Positions 28,193-36,725 of a stretch of 64,000 bases of DNA are shown here, one piece after another. The notes beneath the pieces are model-generated. The model was not told where the DNA came from, did not search any database, and was given only the letters and a program-made list of their open reading frames with translations. The stretch is taken from the NCBI RefSeq assembly GCF_003111685.1, contig NZ_CP022190.1:954001-1018000 (forward strand), given 5' to 3'. Every line of letters begins with the position of its first letter. Positions within the stretch are counted from its first letter, which is position 1. This DNA is from Alloyangia pacifica. GTDB taxonomy: Bacteria > Pseudomonadota > Alphaproteobacteria > Rhodobacterales > Rhodobacteraceae. The position numbers were made by a program, and so were the translations under genes.

Positions 28193-28486
28193 ATGAAAGG
28201 CTATTGGCTGGTGCTCGGCACCGACGTGACCGACGCCGACGCGCAGGCGGACTACGGGCGCCTCTGGGCGCCCATCGCGGCAAGATACGGCGCCAGGGTG
28301 CGCCGCGGCGACGACGCGCCCGCGCTGGTCGAGGCGGGGGACAAATCGCGAATCCTGCTGGTGGAGTTCGAGAGCCTCGCCCTGGCCAAGGCCTGCTACG
28401 ACGACCCCGAGTACCAGGCCGCACGCGCCTTCGCCCTGAGGGCGGCGACGCGCGAGCTGGTGATCTTCGCGGGTGATCTGGGCTGA
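28193..28486 (+). CDS. DUF1330 family protein
   Basis: This 97-aa protein has the ferredoxin-like DUF1330 pattern: an initial strand (KGYWLVLGTDVTD), a central RILLVEFESLALAKACYDD and DPEYQAARAFALRAATRELV. The family is of unknown function; some members are small dimeric alpha-beta barrel proteins. I chose the ATG at 28193, with AAGGA eight bases ahead; the ATG at 28184 abuts the ribosome site. It is divergent from the OsmC gene and may share its regulatory region. Confidence 0.8.
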   Translation: MKGYWLVLGTDVTDADAQADYGRLWAPIAARYGARVRRGDDAPALVEAGDKSRILLVEFESLALAKACYDDPEYQAARAFALRAATRELVIFAGDLG

Positions 28487-28507
28487 CAGGGCCTTCTGAA
28501 CGCAGTC

Positions 28508-28541
28508 CGCACGCGGGGCCCGACTACGGGGTCCGCGTGCG
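28508..28541 (+). terminator. Hairpin after the DUF1330 gene
   Basis: CGCACGCGG (28508-28516) and CCGCGTGCG (28533-28541) form a perfect 9-bp stem, with an inner CCCG/CGGG pair extending it, 22 bp after the DUF1330 stop. It is the main visible structure in the 296-bp gap 28487-28782, apart from the opposing hairpin at 28729. Confidence 0.5.
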
Positions 28542-28728
28542 TTCCTATGAGCCCCGCGCCATCGGGCCGGACGCACCTAGAGCGACGCATTCAGTCGTAT
28601 GCGAGGATAAATCTCCCCGAAAGAATGAGCGCCAGATGACCGCGAGCCCGTGCCCCCGCCACCATGGCCACACGCCGTTCCGGCAGGAAGGCTCGGAGCG
28701 CATCAACGGCGCTCTGAAGCATGGGAAG

Positions 28729-28755
28729 GTCGAGGTCGCCAGAGACGACCTCGAC
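28729..28755 (-). terminator. Hairpin after the amidohydrolase gene
   Basis: GTCGAGGTCG (28729-28738) and CGACCTCGAC (28746-28755) form a perfect 10-bp stem with a 7-base loop, 28 bp beyond the stop of the minus-strand amidohydrolase gene. On the minus strand it is followed by CTTCCC rather than a T-run, so termination may be partial. Confidence 0.45.
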
Positions 28756-28782
28756 AAGCTCTTCGCTGTGACCTTCCGAGGC

Positions 28783-29628
28783 TCAGAGTTTCCAGATACG
28801 CGCCGCGTTCCCGGCATAGAGCGCGGCGCGCTCCTCGGCGCTGCAGCCGGCAAAGATCGCGCGGGTGGCGGCCACCCAGGTGGAGAGCCCGCCGCCCAGC
28901 GTGTTCACCGGCCAGTCGCCGCCCCAGCAGAGGCGCTCGGGGCCGAAGGTCTCGGCGGTGTAGCTGACCCAGCGGGCCAGTTCGTCCAGCGTCCAGCCCG
29001 CGCCGCCATAGGCGACGACACCCGAGATCTTGGCCGACACGTTGGGTCGTTTGGCGATCTCGGCGAGATCGCGCGCCCAGGTGTCCCATTGCCCGCCCGC
29101 GATATCCGGCACGCCGCAATGGTCGAGCACGAAACGGGTGTTGGGCGCGGCGTCCACCAGTTGGATCGCCAGCGGCAGTTGCCGGGCGAGCACGCAGAGA
29201 TCGAAGGGCAGATCGGGACCAGAGAGCAGGCGGAGGTTCTGCCGGAAGAGATCGCCCTGCGAGACCTCGTCGGGCACCACGTGCAGCACGCGGCGGAAGC
29301 CGACAACCAGCGCACGCGCGGCCGAGCGTTCGAGGTAAGCCGGGAAGTCCGGCGCCTCGGGGCGGCACGCTGCAATCGCGCCGCGGATCGGGAAGGTGCC
29401 GCTGGCGGCGAGCTCTTCGATCCAGGCGGTTTCGTCTTCCAGACGCGCGTCGGCGACATCCACCTCCATGTGGATCGCGCCGCCGATTCCGATGCGCCGG
29501 GCCTCCTCGGCGTAAGTCTCGAGCAGCCAATCCCGGTCGAGCTCCGGGGCACCGGACAGCCACGGGTAATCGAGCCGGTCCCGGCGCACGAGGTGAAGGT
29601 GGCTGTCCAGAATGGCGGGGTCTTGCAT
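28783..29628 (-). CDS. Amidohydrolase (COG3618 type, putative L-fuconolactonase)
   Basis: This 281-aa TIM-barrel hydrolase has the N-terminal metal motif DSHLHL, RFVLDHCGVPD in the middle, and LCWGGDWPVN near the C-terminus, the pattern of the L-fuconolactonase / 2-pyrone-4,6-dicarboxylate hydrolase family. Start 29628 follows GGAGGAG; an ATG at 29655 lacks a ribosome site. Proximity to an L-fuconate dehydratase and an IclR regulator suggests it opens a sugar lactone in the non-phosphorylating L-fucose pathway. Confidence 0.78.
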   Translation of the reverse strand: MQDPAILDSHLHLVRRDRLDYPWLSGAPELDRDWLLETYAEEARRIGIGGAIHMEVDVADARLEDETAWIEELAASGTFPIRGAIAACRPEAPDFPAYLERSAARALVVGFRRVLHVVPDEVSQGDLFRQNLRLLSGPDLPFDLCVLARQLPLAIQLVDAAPNTRFVLDHCGVPDIAGGQWDTWARDLAEIAKRPNVSAKISGVVAYGGAGWTLDELARWVSYTAETFGPERLCWGGDWPVNTLGGGLSTWVAATRAIFAGCSAEERAALYAGNAARIWKL

Positions 29629-29662
29629 CTGCTCCTCCGTGAGCGAGTCATTCACTCAAGAA

Positions 29663-29673
29663 TGGATCATTCA
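29663..29673. promoter_or_regulatory. TGGATCATTCA motif before the amidohydrolase gene
   Basis: The 11-mer TGGATCATTCA occurs here, overlapping the end of the IclR gene and 34 bp upstream of the amidohydrolase start, and again at 30481-30491 just upstream of the IclR gene. Two identical copies beside the two minus-strand starts of one cluster make it a candidate operator of the IclR protein. Confidence 0.35.
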
Positions 29674-30464
29674 GATGCAAATGTCTCCCCCTCCACCCCA
29701 TATCCGGCAAATCGCGACAGTTCAGCCGTTGTCTCGACCAGCGCCTCGGTTGCCTGCTCGGGGCTGGGCGCGGATTCGCGGTCGACCAGAGGCAGGTAGG
29801 GAATGGTGACGGCAGCGATGGCCTCGCCGCTCGGCGCCAGCACCGGGGCCGAGAGGTTGGTGACTCCCACTGTCTGCGCCGAGGGTTTCACCTCGTACCC
29901 GCGGGCGCGAACGATCTCGAAGCGGGCCTCCAGTTCGGCGGGGATCTCGCGGGCCGGGGCGCCGGTGTCGCTGTTCTCGGCCACCATGGCCCGCCTCCGC
30001 TCGGGGCTGGCAAAGGCCAGCAGCACGTTGCCCGAGCCAGTGTCAAAAAGACTTAAGTGGCTGCCAACGCGGATCGAGATGCCCCAGTAGCCCGGCGCCT
30101 CCTGCTGGGCGATGACCACGGCGCTGCCGCGATCAAAGACAACGAGCTGGTTCGCCTGACGCGTGCGGGCGGCCAGATCGCGCAGCAGCGGTGTCGCGAG
30201 GGACGCCAACCGCCGGGTCGGTGCGTGGAACTGCGCCATGCCGAACATCTTGAGGGTCAGCGCGTAGCGGTCCCCCTCGACCCGGGCGACATAGCCGCGG
30301 CGAGCGAGCCGCTCGAGCATCCGGTAGAACTCGTTTGGCGAACGGCCGAGCGCCTTGGCGATCTCGGCCTGGGTGAGCCCACCCTCGATCCCGGCAAGCA
30401 GCTCGAGAATATCGAGCCCCTTGTCCAGCGCCGGTGCGCGGTAGCGGTCATTGGTGTCGGTCAT
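29667..30464 (-). CDS. IclR-family transcriptional regulator
   Basis: The protein (265 aa) has an N-terminal winged helix-turn-helix (LDILELLAGIEGGLTQAEIA, then RSPNEFYRMLERLARRGYV) and the C-terminal IclR effector domain (about 90-255) with VGVTNLSAPVL. Such proteins bind small carboxylic acids or sugar acids. It sits between the lactonase-like gene and the divergent MaoC/fuconate dehydratase operon, both of which it likely controls. Start 30464 preserves the helix-turn-helix; its ribosome site is weak (GAGAG). Confidence 0.88.
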   Translation of the reverse strand: MTDTNDRYRAPALDKGLDILELLAGIEGGLTQAEIAKALGRSPNEFYRMLERLARRGYVARVEGDRYALTLKMFGMAQFHAPTRRLASLATPLLRDLAARTRQANQLVVFDRGSAVVIAQQEAPGYWGISIRVGSHLSLFDTGSGNVLLAFASPERRRAMVAENSDTGAPAREIPAELEARFEIVRARGYEVKPSAQTVGVTNLSAPVLAPSGEAIAAVTIPYLPLVDRESAPSPEQATEALVETTAELSRFAGYGVEGETFASE

Positions 30465-30480
30465 GCTGCTCTCTGTGAAT

Positions 30481-30564
30481 TGGATCATTCATATAAGAAT
30501 ACGACCTGCGTCTCCAGTGGAATTCCTTGACAGGTAGCGCCCGTTCTATTTGTATATGAATAGA
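30481..30564. promoter_or_regulatory. Divergent promoter region with two IclR operator candidates
   Basis: This A/T-rich stretch between the IclR gene and the MaoC-like gene has TGGATCATTCA at 30481-30491 (second copy of the 29663 motif). It also has an inverted repeat TCTATT-N8-AATAGA at 30545-30564, 50 bp upstream of the MaoC-like start. Either could be the IclR binding site for the catabolic operon. Confidence 0.4.
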
Positions 30565-30614
30565 CTATCCACAAGTGAGCGACTGCCTCTCGCGGATTCT
30601 CAGGAAGGAGAACC

Positions 30615-31111
30615 ATGGACGATCTGACGACCGCTTCGGCAGAGGTGCGCGCGTTGGAAAGCGCCGCCCCCGCCACCTTGCAGAGATCGAGGTCGGCGAG
30701 GTCCGCGAGCGCTATGGCCGCACGCTGCCCGAGACCGTTTTTTTCGTCCACGCCGGGGGAAGCGGCGATTTTTTCCCTCATCACATGGACGCCGAGTCCA
30801 GGGCGACCTCAGAATTCGGTGGCCCTATCTGTCGTGACGCGATGATCTTCTCCATCGGCGTCGGGTTGACGGCGACAGAGATCAACCTGCTCGCCTTCTC
30901 CTGCGGTCACGACCCGCTGCGCTTCGTCCGCCCCGTCGTCATCGCCGATCCCACCCGGACCCGCGTCACCGCCGCGCGCGCGCAGGATGACCCCGGGCGC
31001 CCGCAGTCCGGCAAGCGCTATGAGACCGTGGAGGGGGACAACCCGTGGGACGCGTTGCTGCTGGCCCGAGACCACATCCACAACGTTCAGAAAAAGGAGG
31101 CTGAGGCATGA
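30615..31111 (+). pseudogene. MaoC-like dehydratase gene with a frameshift near 30675
   Basis: The ATG at 30615 has an excellent ribosome site (GGAAGGAG) and reads MDDLTTASAEVRALESAAP. The frame then has to move to the next one at about 30672-30682 to continue as LAEIEVGEVRERYGRTLPET. From there the frame is open to 31111 and shows MaoC features: GDFFPHHMDAE, SEFGGPIC, FSIGVGLTATEIN and LRFVRPVVIADPTRTRV. One missing base would explain it and would restore a 165-residue protein of normal size. The TGA still overlaps the next ATG in ATGA. It may be a true pseudogene or a sequencing error. Confidence 0.65.
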
Positions 31112-32379
31112 CGCGTATTACCGGCCTGAAAACATGGGACCTGCGGTTCCCCTCGGAAGGCGGCCTCGACGGCTCCGATGCGATGAACCCCGATCCCGTC
31201 TACTCGGCGGCCTACGTGACGCTTGAAACAGACGGCGGGCACGAGGGTCACGGGCTGACCTTCACCATCGGGCGCGGCAACGAGCTTTGCGTGGCGGCGA
31301 TCCAGGCGCTGAAGGGGCAGGTGATCGGGCGCGACACCGACGACATCCGCGCCGACCCCGGCGCCTTCTGGCGCGAGATCACCGGCGACAGCCAGCTGCG
31401 CTGGGTCGGCCCGGAGAAGGGCGTCATCCACCTCGCAACCGGGGCGCTGGTCAACGCGGTCTGGGACCTCATGGCGCGCGAGGCGGGAAAGCCCGTCTGG
31501 CGTTTCGTGTCGGAGATGAGCCCCGAGGACCTCGCCCGCATCCCCGACTACCGCTACATGACCGACTTTCTCGACCGCGCGCAGGCGCTGGAGCTGTTGC
31601 AGGAAGCCGCGCGCGGCAAGCCCGACCGCATCGCCACGCTGCTCGACGAGGGCTACCCCTGCTACACCACCTCGGCGGGCTGGCTCGGCTATCCTGACGA
31701 CAAGCTGCGGCGGCTCTGCCGCGAGGCCGGCGCGCAGGGCTTCACGCATGTGAAGATGAAGGTCGGCCGCGATCTCGACGACGACATCCGGCGCCTTACG
31801 ATCTTCCGCGAGGAACTGGGCCCCGAGGTCACGCTGATGATCGATGCCAACCAGGTCTGGGAGGTGCCCCAGGCGATCGACTGGGTGAACCGCCTGTCCT
31901 TTGCCAGGCCGTGGTTCATCGAGGAGCCGACGAGCCCCGACGACATCCTCGGCCACAAGGCGATCCGTGAGCGCATCTCGCCGGTGAAGGTGGCGACCGG
32001 CGAGATGTGCCAGAACCGTGTGATGTTCAAGCAGTTCATCGCCTCGGGCGCGATCGACGTGGTGCAGATTGATGCCTGCCGGCTCGGCGGGCTCAACGAG
32101 GTCTTTGCCGTGCAGCTGATGGCCGCCAAGGCCGGGCTGCCGGTCTGGCCGCACGCGGGCGGCGTCGGGCTTTGCGAATACGTCCAGCACCTGAGCATGA
32201 TCGACTATATCGCCGTCTGCGGCGAAAAGGACGACCGGCGCACCGAGTACGTCGACCACCTGCACACGCATTTCACCGATCCCTGCGTGGTGCGGAACGG
32301 GGCCTACCTGGCCCCCTCTGCCCCGGGCTTCTCGATCGAGATCAAGGAACGCAAGCGCCGCGATTTCGCCTTGGGCTGA
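31108..32379 (+). CDS. L-fuconate dehydratase (enolase superfamily)
   Basis: This 423-aa protein is a mandelate-racemase-type enolase superfamily enzyme. It contains TSAGWLGYPDDKL, the KxK base motif HVKMKVG, metal ligands in LMIDANQVWE, FIEEPTSPDD and ATGEMCQNRVMF, and the C-terminal PHAGGVGLCEYVQHLS. These are close to characterised L-fuconate dehydratases, which convert L-fuconate to 2-keto-3-deoxy-L-fuconate. With the lactonase-like protein it gives two steps of the oxidative L-fucose pathway. The sugar dehydrogenase and final enzymes are not in the window. Confidence 0.9.
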   Translation: MTRITGLKTWDLRFPSEGGLDGSDAMNPDPVYSAAYVTLETDGGHEGHGLTFTIGRGNELCVAAIQALKGQVIGRDTDDIRADPGAFWREITGDSQLRWVGPEKGVIHLATGALVNAVWDLMAREAGKPVWRFVSEMSPEDLARIPDYRYMTDFLDRAQALELLQEAARGKPDRIATLLDEGYPCYTTSAGWLGYPDDKLRRLCREAGAQGFTHVKMKVGRDLDDDIRRLTIFREELGPEVTLMIDANQVWEVPQAIDWVNRLSFARPWFIEEPTSPDDILGHKAIRERISPVKVATGEMCQNRVMFKQFIASGAIDVVQIDACRLGGLNEVFAVQLMAAKAGLPVWPHAGGVGLCEYVQHLSMIDYIAVCGEKDDRRTEYVDHLHTHFTDPCVVRNGAYLAPSAPGFSIEIKERKRRDFALG

Positions 32380-32552
32380 GCCGCCGCATGTGATGCGCGG
32401 CGGCGCGATCCCTGCGCCGCCGTCGTTGATCGATCTCCGGAACGATCCCGGACTCATTGTGAGCCGGGCACTCCCCCGGCGGCCCAACGGCGCCGCGCCG
32501 GAGATAAGCTTGCCCGACTGCCGAGACCCCACCGGCACTACGGCCTGTAAAC

Positions 32553-32576
32553 GGGATGCGCCTAAGGGCGCATCCC
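32553..32576 (-). terminator. Hairpin after the class V aminotransferase gene
   Basis: GGGATGCGCC (32553-32562) and GGCGCATCCC (32567-32576) form a perfect 10-bp stem with a TAAG loop, 8 bp past the aminotransferase stop. It lies in the 205-bp convergent gap after the L-fuconate dehydratase gene and can act on both transcripts. Confidence 0.55.
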
Positions 32577-32584
32577 GGCGCATC

Positions 32585-33709
32585 TCAGAGAACTTCGCCG
32601 AGCACCTTGTCCAGCCGCGCGACGGTGGCGTCGACGTCCTTGAGCTTGTCGAGGCCGAAAAGACCAAGGCGGAAGGTCGAGAAGCCCGCGGGCTCGTCCA
32701 CCTGCAGGGGCACGCCGGCGGCGATCTGCGTACCCCTCTCGGCAAAGGCGCGGCCCGACTGCACCTCGGGGTCGGAGGTGTAGCTGACCACCACCCCCGG
32801 CGCGCCAAAGCCCTCGGCGGCCACCGAGACCACGCCCTTCGACGCCAGCATCTCGCGCACCTTGCGGCCCAACTCGACTTGCGCGGCCTTGGCCTCGGCA
32901 AAGCCGAACTCCCGCGTTTCCTCCATCGCGTCACGGAACATGCGCAGGCCATCGGTGGGCATGGTGGCGTGATAGGCATGGCCGCCCGCTTCGTAGGCCG
33001 CGGTGATCTGGCGCCACTTCTTCAGATCGAGCGCAAAACTGTCCGAGGTGGTCTCGTCCAGACGCGCCAGCGCGCGCTCGGACATCATCACGAGGCCTGC
33101 GCAAGGGGTCGAACTCCAGCCCTTCTGCGGCGCGGAAAGCAGAACGTCGACGCCGGTCGCCTTCATGTCGACCCAGACGCAGCCCGAGGCGATGCAGTCG
33201 AGCACCATCAGCGCGCCGACCTCATGCGCGGCCGCAGCGAGGGCGGTGACGTAGTCGTCGGGCAGGATGATCCCGGCGGCGGTCTCAACGTGCGGGGCGA
33301 AGACGATGTGGGGCTGCTCTTCGCGGATCCTGGCGGTCACCTCTTCAATCGGCGCCGGGGCGAAGGGCGCCTGTGCGCCGTTGCCGGTGGCCCGGGCCTT
33401 CATCACGGTGACCTCGCCGCCGAAGCCGCCGGCCTCGAAGATCTGGCTCCAGCGGAAGGAGAACCAGCCGTTGCGCACCACCAGCGCCTTGGCGCCGCGT
33501 CCAAACTGGCGCGCGACGGCCTCCATGCCGTAGGTGCCGCCGCCGGGTACGATCGCCACCCCGTCGGCACCATAGACCTCGCGCAGCCCTGCCGTGATGT
33601 CGCGCATCACCTGCTGGAAGGCCCCCGACATGTGGTTGAGCGAGCGATCCGTAAAGACCACCGAGAATTCGTCGAGACCGCTGGGGTCCACATCCTTGCG
33701 CAGCGCCAT
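32585..33709 (-). CDS. Class V PLP aminotransferase (serine/alanine-glyoxylate type)
   Basis: The 374-aa protein shows the class V fold with IVPGGGTYGMEAV, MVLDCIASGCVWVD and the PLP lysine in LLSAPQKGWSSTP. It resembles the serine-glyoxylate / phosphonate aminotransferase branch. I chose ATG 33709 because AAGGAG stands seven bases ahead; the ATG at 33715 is one base from it. The gene lies downstream of two Lrp/AsnC regulators in the same direction, which suggests regulation by an amino acid. The amino donor is not predictable. Confidence 0.85.
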   Translation of the reverse strand: MALRKDVDPSGLDEFSVVFTDRSLNHMSGAFQQVMRDITAGLREVYGADGVAIVPGGGTYGMEAVARQFGRGAKALVVRNGWFSFRWSQIFEAGGFGGEVTVMKARATGNGAQAPFAPAPIEEVTARIREEQPHIVFAPHVETAAGIILPDDYVTALAAAAHEVGALMVLDCIASGCVWVDMKATGVDVLLSAPQKGWSSTPCAGLVMMSERALARLDETTSDSFALDLKKWRQITAAYEAGGHAYHATMPTDGLRMFRDAMEETREFGFAEAKAAQVELGRKVREMLASKGVVSVAAEGFGAPGVVVSYTSDPEVQSGRAFAERGTQIAAGVPLQVDEPAGFSTFRLGLFGLDKLKDVDATVARLDKVLGEVL

Positions 33710-33788
33710 GGGCATACTCCTTTGCTGTTGCGCAAGGGGTTAGCGCGTTGCGCGGCGATTGGCAAAACCTCCGATGGTCGCGGGACCC

Positions 33789-33821
33789 AGAGCAGACACA
33801 GAGCAGACACAGAGCAGACCC
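33789..33821. repeat. Three tandem copies of an 11-bp repeat
   Basis: AGAGCAGACAC is repeated three times in tandem (last copy with one change, AGAGCAGACCC), just beyond the stop of the first Lrp gene and 80 bp upstream of the aminotransferase start. It is most likely a slippage microsatellite, though its position in the leader of the aminotransferase gene could affect expression. Confidence 0.7.
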
Positions 33822-33830
33822 GGCGCGGGA

Positions 33831-34286
33831 TCAGAGCGGCCCGGGCCGCCGCTCCTCGGTCAGCACCACATTGGCCTCGACCCGCCCCACTCCAGGCAGG
33901 GTCATGATCCGCCGCCGCAGCACCCGCTCGAAATCGGGAATGTCGCGCGCCACCACCCGCAGGCGGTAGTCGAAGGCGCCCAGCACGTGCTCGACGATCT
34001 GCACTTCGGGAATGGCCGAAACAGCACGCTCGAAGTCCTCGAGGCTGACCCGCCCCTTCGTGGCCAGCTTCACGCCGAGAAAGACCGTCACGCCGAACCC
34101 CAGTGCCTCGAGGTCGAGATCGAGCCGCGGCTTGCGGAACACGCCCGCCTCGCGCAGGCGCTGGATGCGCCGCCAACAGGCAGGCTGCGACAGTCCGAGC
34201 TCGCGCCCCAGCGCGCCTGCGCTCGCGCCCGCGTCCTTGGCCAGCGCCAGCACCAGCGCGCGGTCGGTATCGTCCATGTCGATCAT
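33831..34286 (-). CDS. Lrp/AsnC-family regulator, second of a tandem pair
   Basis: The protein (151 aa) has an N-terminal helix-turn-helix (DDTDRALVLALAKDAG, then LGLSQPACWRRIQRLREAGV) and a C-terminal RAM (ligand-binding) domain with VEHVLGAFDYRLRVVARD. Its ATG overlaps the stop of the upstream Lrp gene in ATGA, so the two are translated together and may form heteromers. No separate ribosome site is visible at 34286, consistent with coupling. Confidence 0.88.
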   Translation of the reverse strand: MIDMDDTDRALVLALAKDAGASAGALGRELGLSQPACWRRIQRLREAGVFRKPRLDLDLEALGFGVTVFLGVKLATKGRVSLEDFERAVSAIPEVQIVEHVLGAFDYRLRVVARDIPDFERVLRRRIMTLPGVGRVEANVVLTEERRPGPL

Positions 34287-34738
34287 AGCGGAACCGTTTC
34301 GTCGGATTTGACCAGCGCCACATGCATCAGCGCCTCGATGTCCGAGATATGCGGCAAGGTAAGGATCCGGCCCCGGTAGAGCTGCTGGTAATGGGTCAGG
34401 TCCCGCGCGATCACCGCGAGGCGGACGTCAATCGAGCCGAGAAAGGTCTGGATCTCGATCACCTCGGGCACCTGCCGCGCTGCCGCGAGGAACTCGTCGA
34501 AGGCGCTGGCGACGGTCTTGTCCAGTGCCACGCGCAGCGAGACCTCGAGCTCGTAGCCAAGCGCCGGCCAGTGGATCACCCCGCGGGTGCCGCGCAGCAC
34601 GCCTTTCTCGCGCATGGCTGCCAGCCGCCGCGCCAGAGTCGAGGGCGTGACCCCTGCCCGCTCGGCCAGTTCGGCCCCGGGCAGGTCAGGTACGGCCTGG
34701 AACTGGCGCAGGATGCGCCGGTCTGTGTCGTCTAGCAT
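34283..34738 (-). CDS. Lrp/AsnC-family regulator, first of a tandem pair
   Basis: This 151-aa protein has the same two-domain layout: helix-turn-helix (LDDTDRRILRQFQAVPDLPG, then GVTPSTLARRLAAMREKGVL) and a RAM domain with IEIQTFLGSIDVRLAVIARD. It is divergent from ilvC across 177 bp that contain a perfect palindrome. It overlaps the second Lrp gene by four bases. Likely targets are the aminotransferase gene downstream, the pair itself and possibly ilvC. Confidence 0.88.
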   Translation of the reverse strand: MLDDTDRRILRQFQAVPDLPGAELAERAGVTPSTLARRLAAMREKGVLRGTRGVIHWPALGYELEVSLRVALDKTVASAFDEFLAAARQVPEVIEIQTFLGSIDVRLAVIARDLTHYQQLYRGRILTLPHISDIEALMHVALVKSDETVPL

Positions 34739-34756
34739 GATTTCGCCGTTAATTAG

Positions 34757-34771
34757 TCATTCTGAGAATGA
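34757..34771. promoter_or_regulatory. Perfect 15-bp palindrome upstream of the Lrp pair
   Basis: TCATTCTGAGAATGA is a perfect inverted repeat with 7-bp arms and one central base. It begins 19 bp upstream of the first Lrp start and lies between it and ilvC. Lrp/AsnC proteins bind short palindromes of this size, so autoregulation is the simplest reading. Confidence 0.5.
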
Positions 34772-35938
<1,167 letters not shown>

Positions 35939-35960
35939 TCGGGGCCTCCCGAACAGACGA

Positions 35961-35992
35961 AAGGCGCGGGACTTCCCGCGCCTTTTTCTTTT
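35961..35992 (+). terminator. Rho-independent terminator of ilvC
   Basis: GGCGCGGG (35963-35970), loop ACTT and CCCGCGCC (35975-35982) form a perfect 8-bp stem followed by TTTTTCTTTT. It lies 24 bp after the ilvC stop and is the clearest intrinsic terminator in the window. Confidence 0.9.
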
Positions 35993-36081
35993 GGGGTCCG
36001 GCAATGTGAGTCGCGCGAGACGCGCGCGCTTTGGGCCGCGCCCGGACTTCCCCCGAACCGCCCCGGGACCGCCCTGAAGGG

Positions 36082-36246
36082 TCAGTCCTTCTTCTTTGCC
36101 GCGTTCTGTGCCTTCATGCGCGCGAGGAGTTCTTCCTTGCTGGCCTTGCCGCCAGTGCCGGCCTTGCCCTCGCGCTTGAGGTCTTCCGCACTGAACTTGG
36201 GCTTGTTCGAGCCCGGGCGTCCGCCGCCCATCTTGCTGTAGTCCAT
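36082..36246 (-). CDS. 54-aa lysine-rich small protein
   Basis: The frame reads MDYSKMGGGRPGSNKPK at the start and KASKEELLARMKAQN near the end, finishing KKKD. It is highly charged and predicted soluble, with a helical C-terminal half. AAGGA lies seven bases before the ATG. It stands alone between the ilvC terminator and an OsmC gene on the same strand. Proteins of this look recur in Rhodobacteraceae genomes, but the function is unknown to me. Confidence 0.6.
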   Translation of the reverse strand: MDYSKMGGGRPGSNKPKFSAEDLKREGKAGTGGKASKEELLARMKAQNAAKKKD

Positions 36247-36334
36247 GACACGATCCTTTCCGTTGCCACGAAGATGATGTCACATGCCCCATCCGGCAAG
36301 GCTTCACAAGCCGCGCCGGGGGCACATGGCGGTC

Positions 36335-36709
36335 TCACTCGAGGGTGATCTTGCAGTTCAGCGTATTGCTGACGGTGCACATGGACTTGGCCTCGCGCAG
36401 CATCTCGGCGTCGAGCTCGCCCTCGATGCGGCAGACCATGGACTGCAGGCGCCCCGGCGCGTCGATGGCCTTCTCGGCGATCACGGTGATTGCATAGGCG
36501 GGCAGAGCCACCTCGTCGCGCTTGGCGACGATACGCAGCGACTCCACGAGGCAATGCGCCACCGAGGCCATCAGGGTCAGCACCGGCTTGTCATAGGGAG
36601 GATGGGGCAGCGGCTCACCGCCCTCACCCGAGACGAAGCGCACCGAACCTTCGGGGTCGAAGAGCACCGAGACCGGGCCGAAGCGCTTGGGACGGAGTTT
36701 CAGGGCCAT
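36335..36709 (-). CDS. OsmC/Ohr family protein
   Basis: This 124-aa protein has the short OsmC pattern with the first cysteine in TLMASVAHCLVESL and the second in SMCTVSNTLNCKI. The family reduces organic hydroperoxides through the two cysteines. It follows the TRAP large permease gene by 16 bp and is likely the last gene of that operon. It is unlike the longer OsmC protein at 27241. Confidence 0.8.
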   Translation of the reverse strand: MALKLRPKRFGPVSVLFDPEGSVRFVSGEGGEPLPHPPYDKPVLTLMASVAHCLVESLRIVAKRDEVALPAYAITVIAEKAIDAPGRLQSMVCRIEGELDAEMLREAKSMCTVSNTLNCKITLE

Positions 36710-36725
36710 GGGAGAAAACCTTTCC

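Noticed and set aside
33789..33821. CRISPR-like repeat
   Set aside because: The 11-bp units are directly adjacent with no spacers; it is a simple tandem repeat. No CRISPR array or cas gene is visible in the window.
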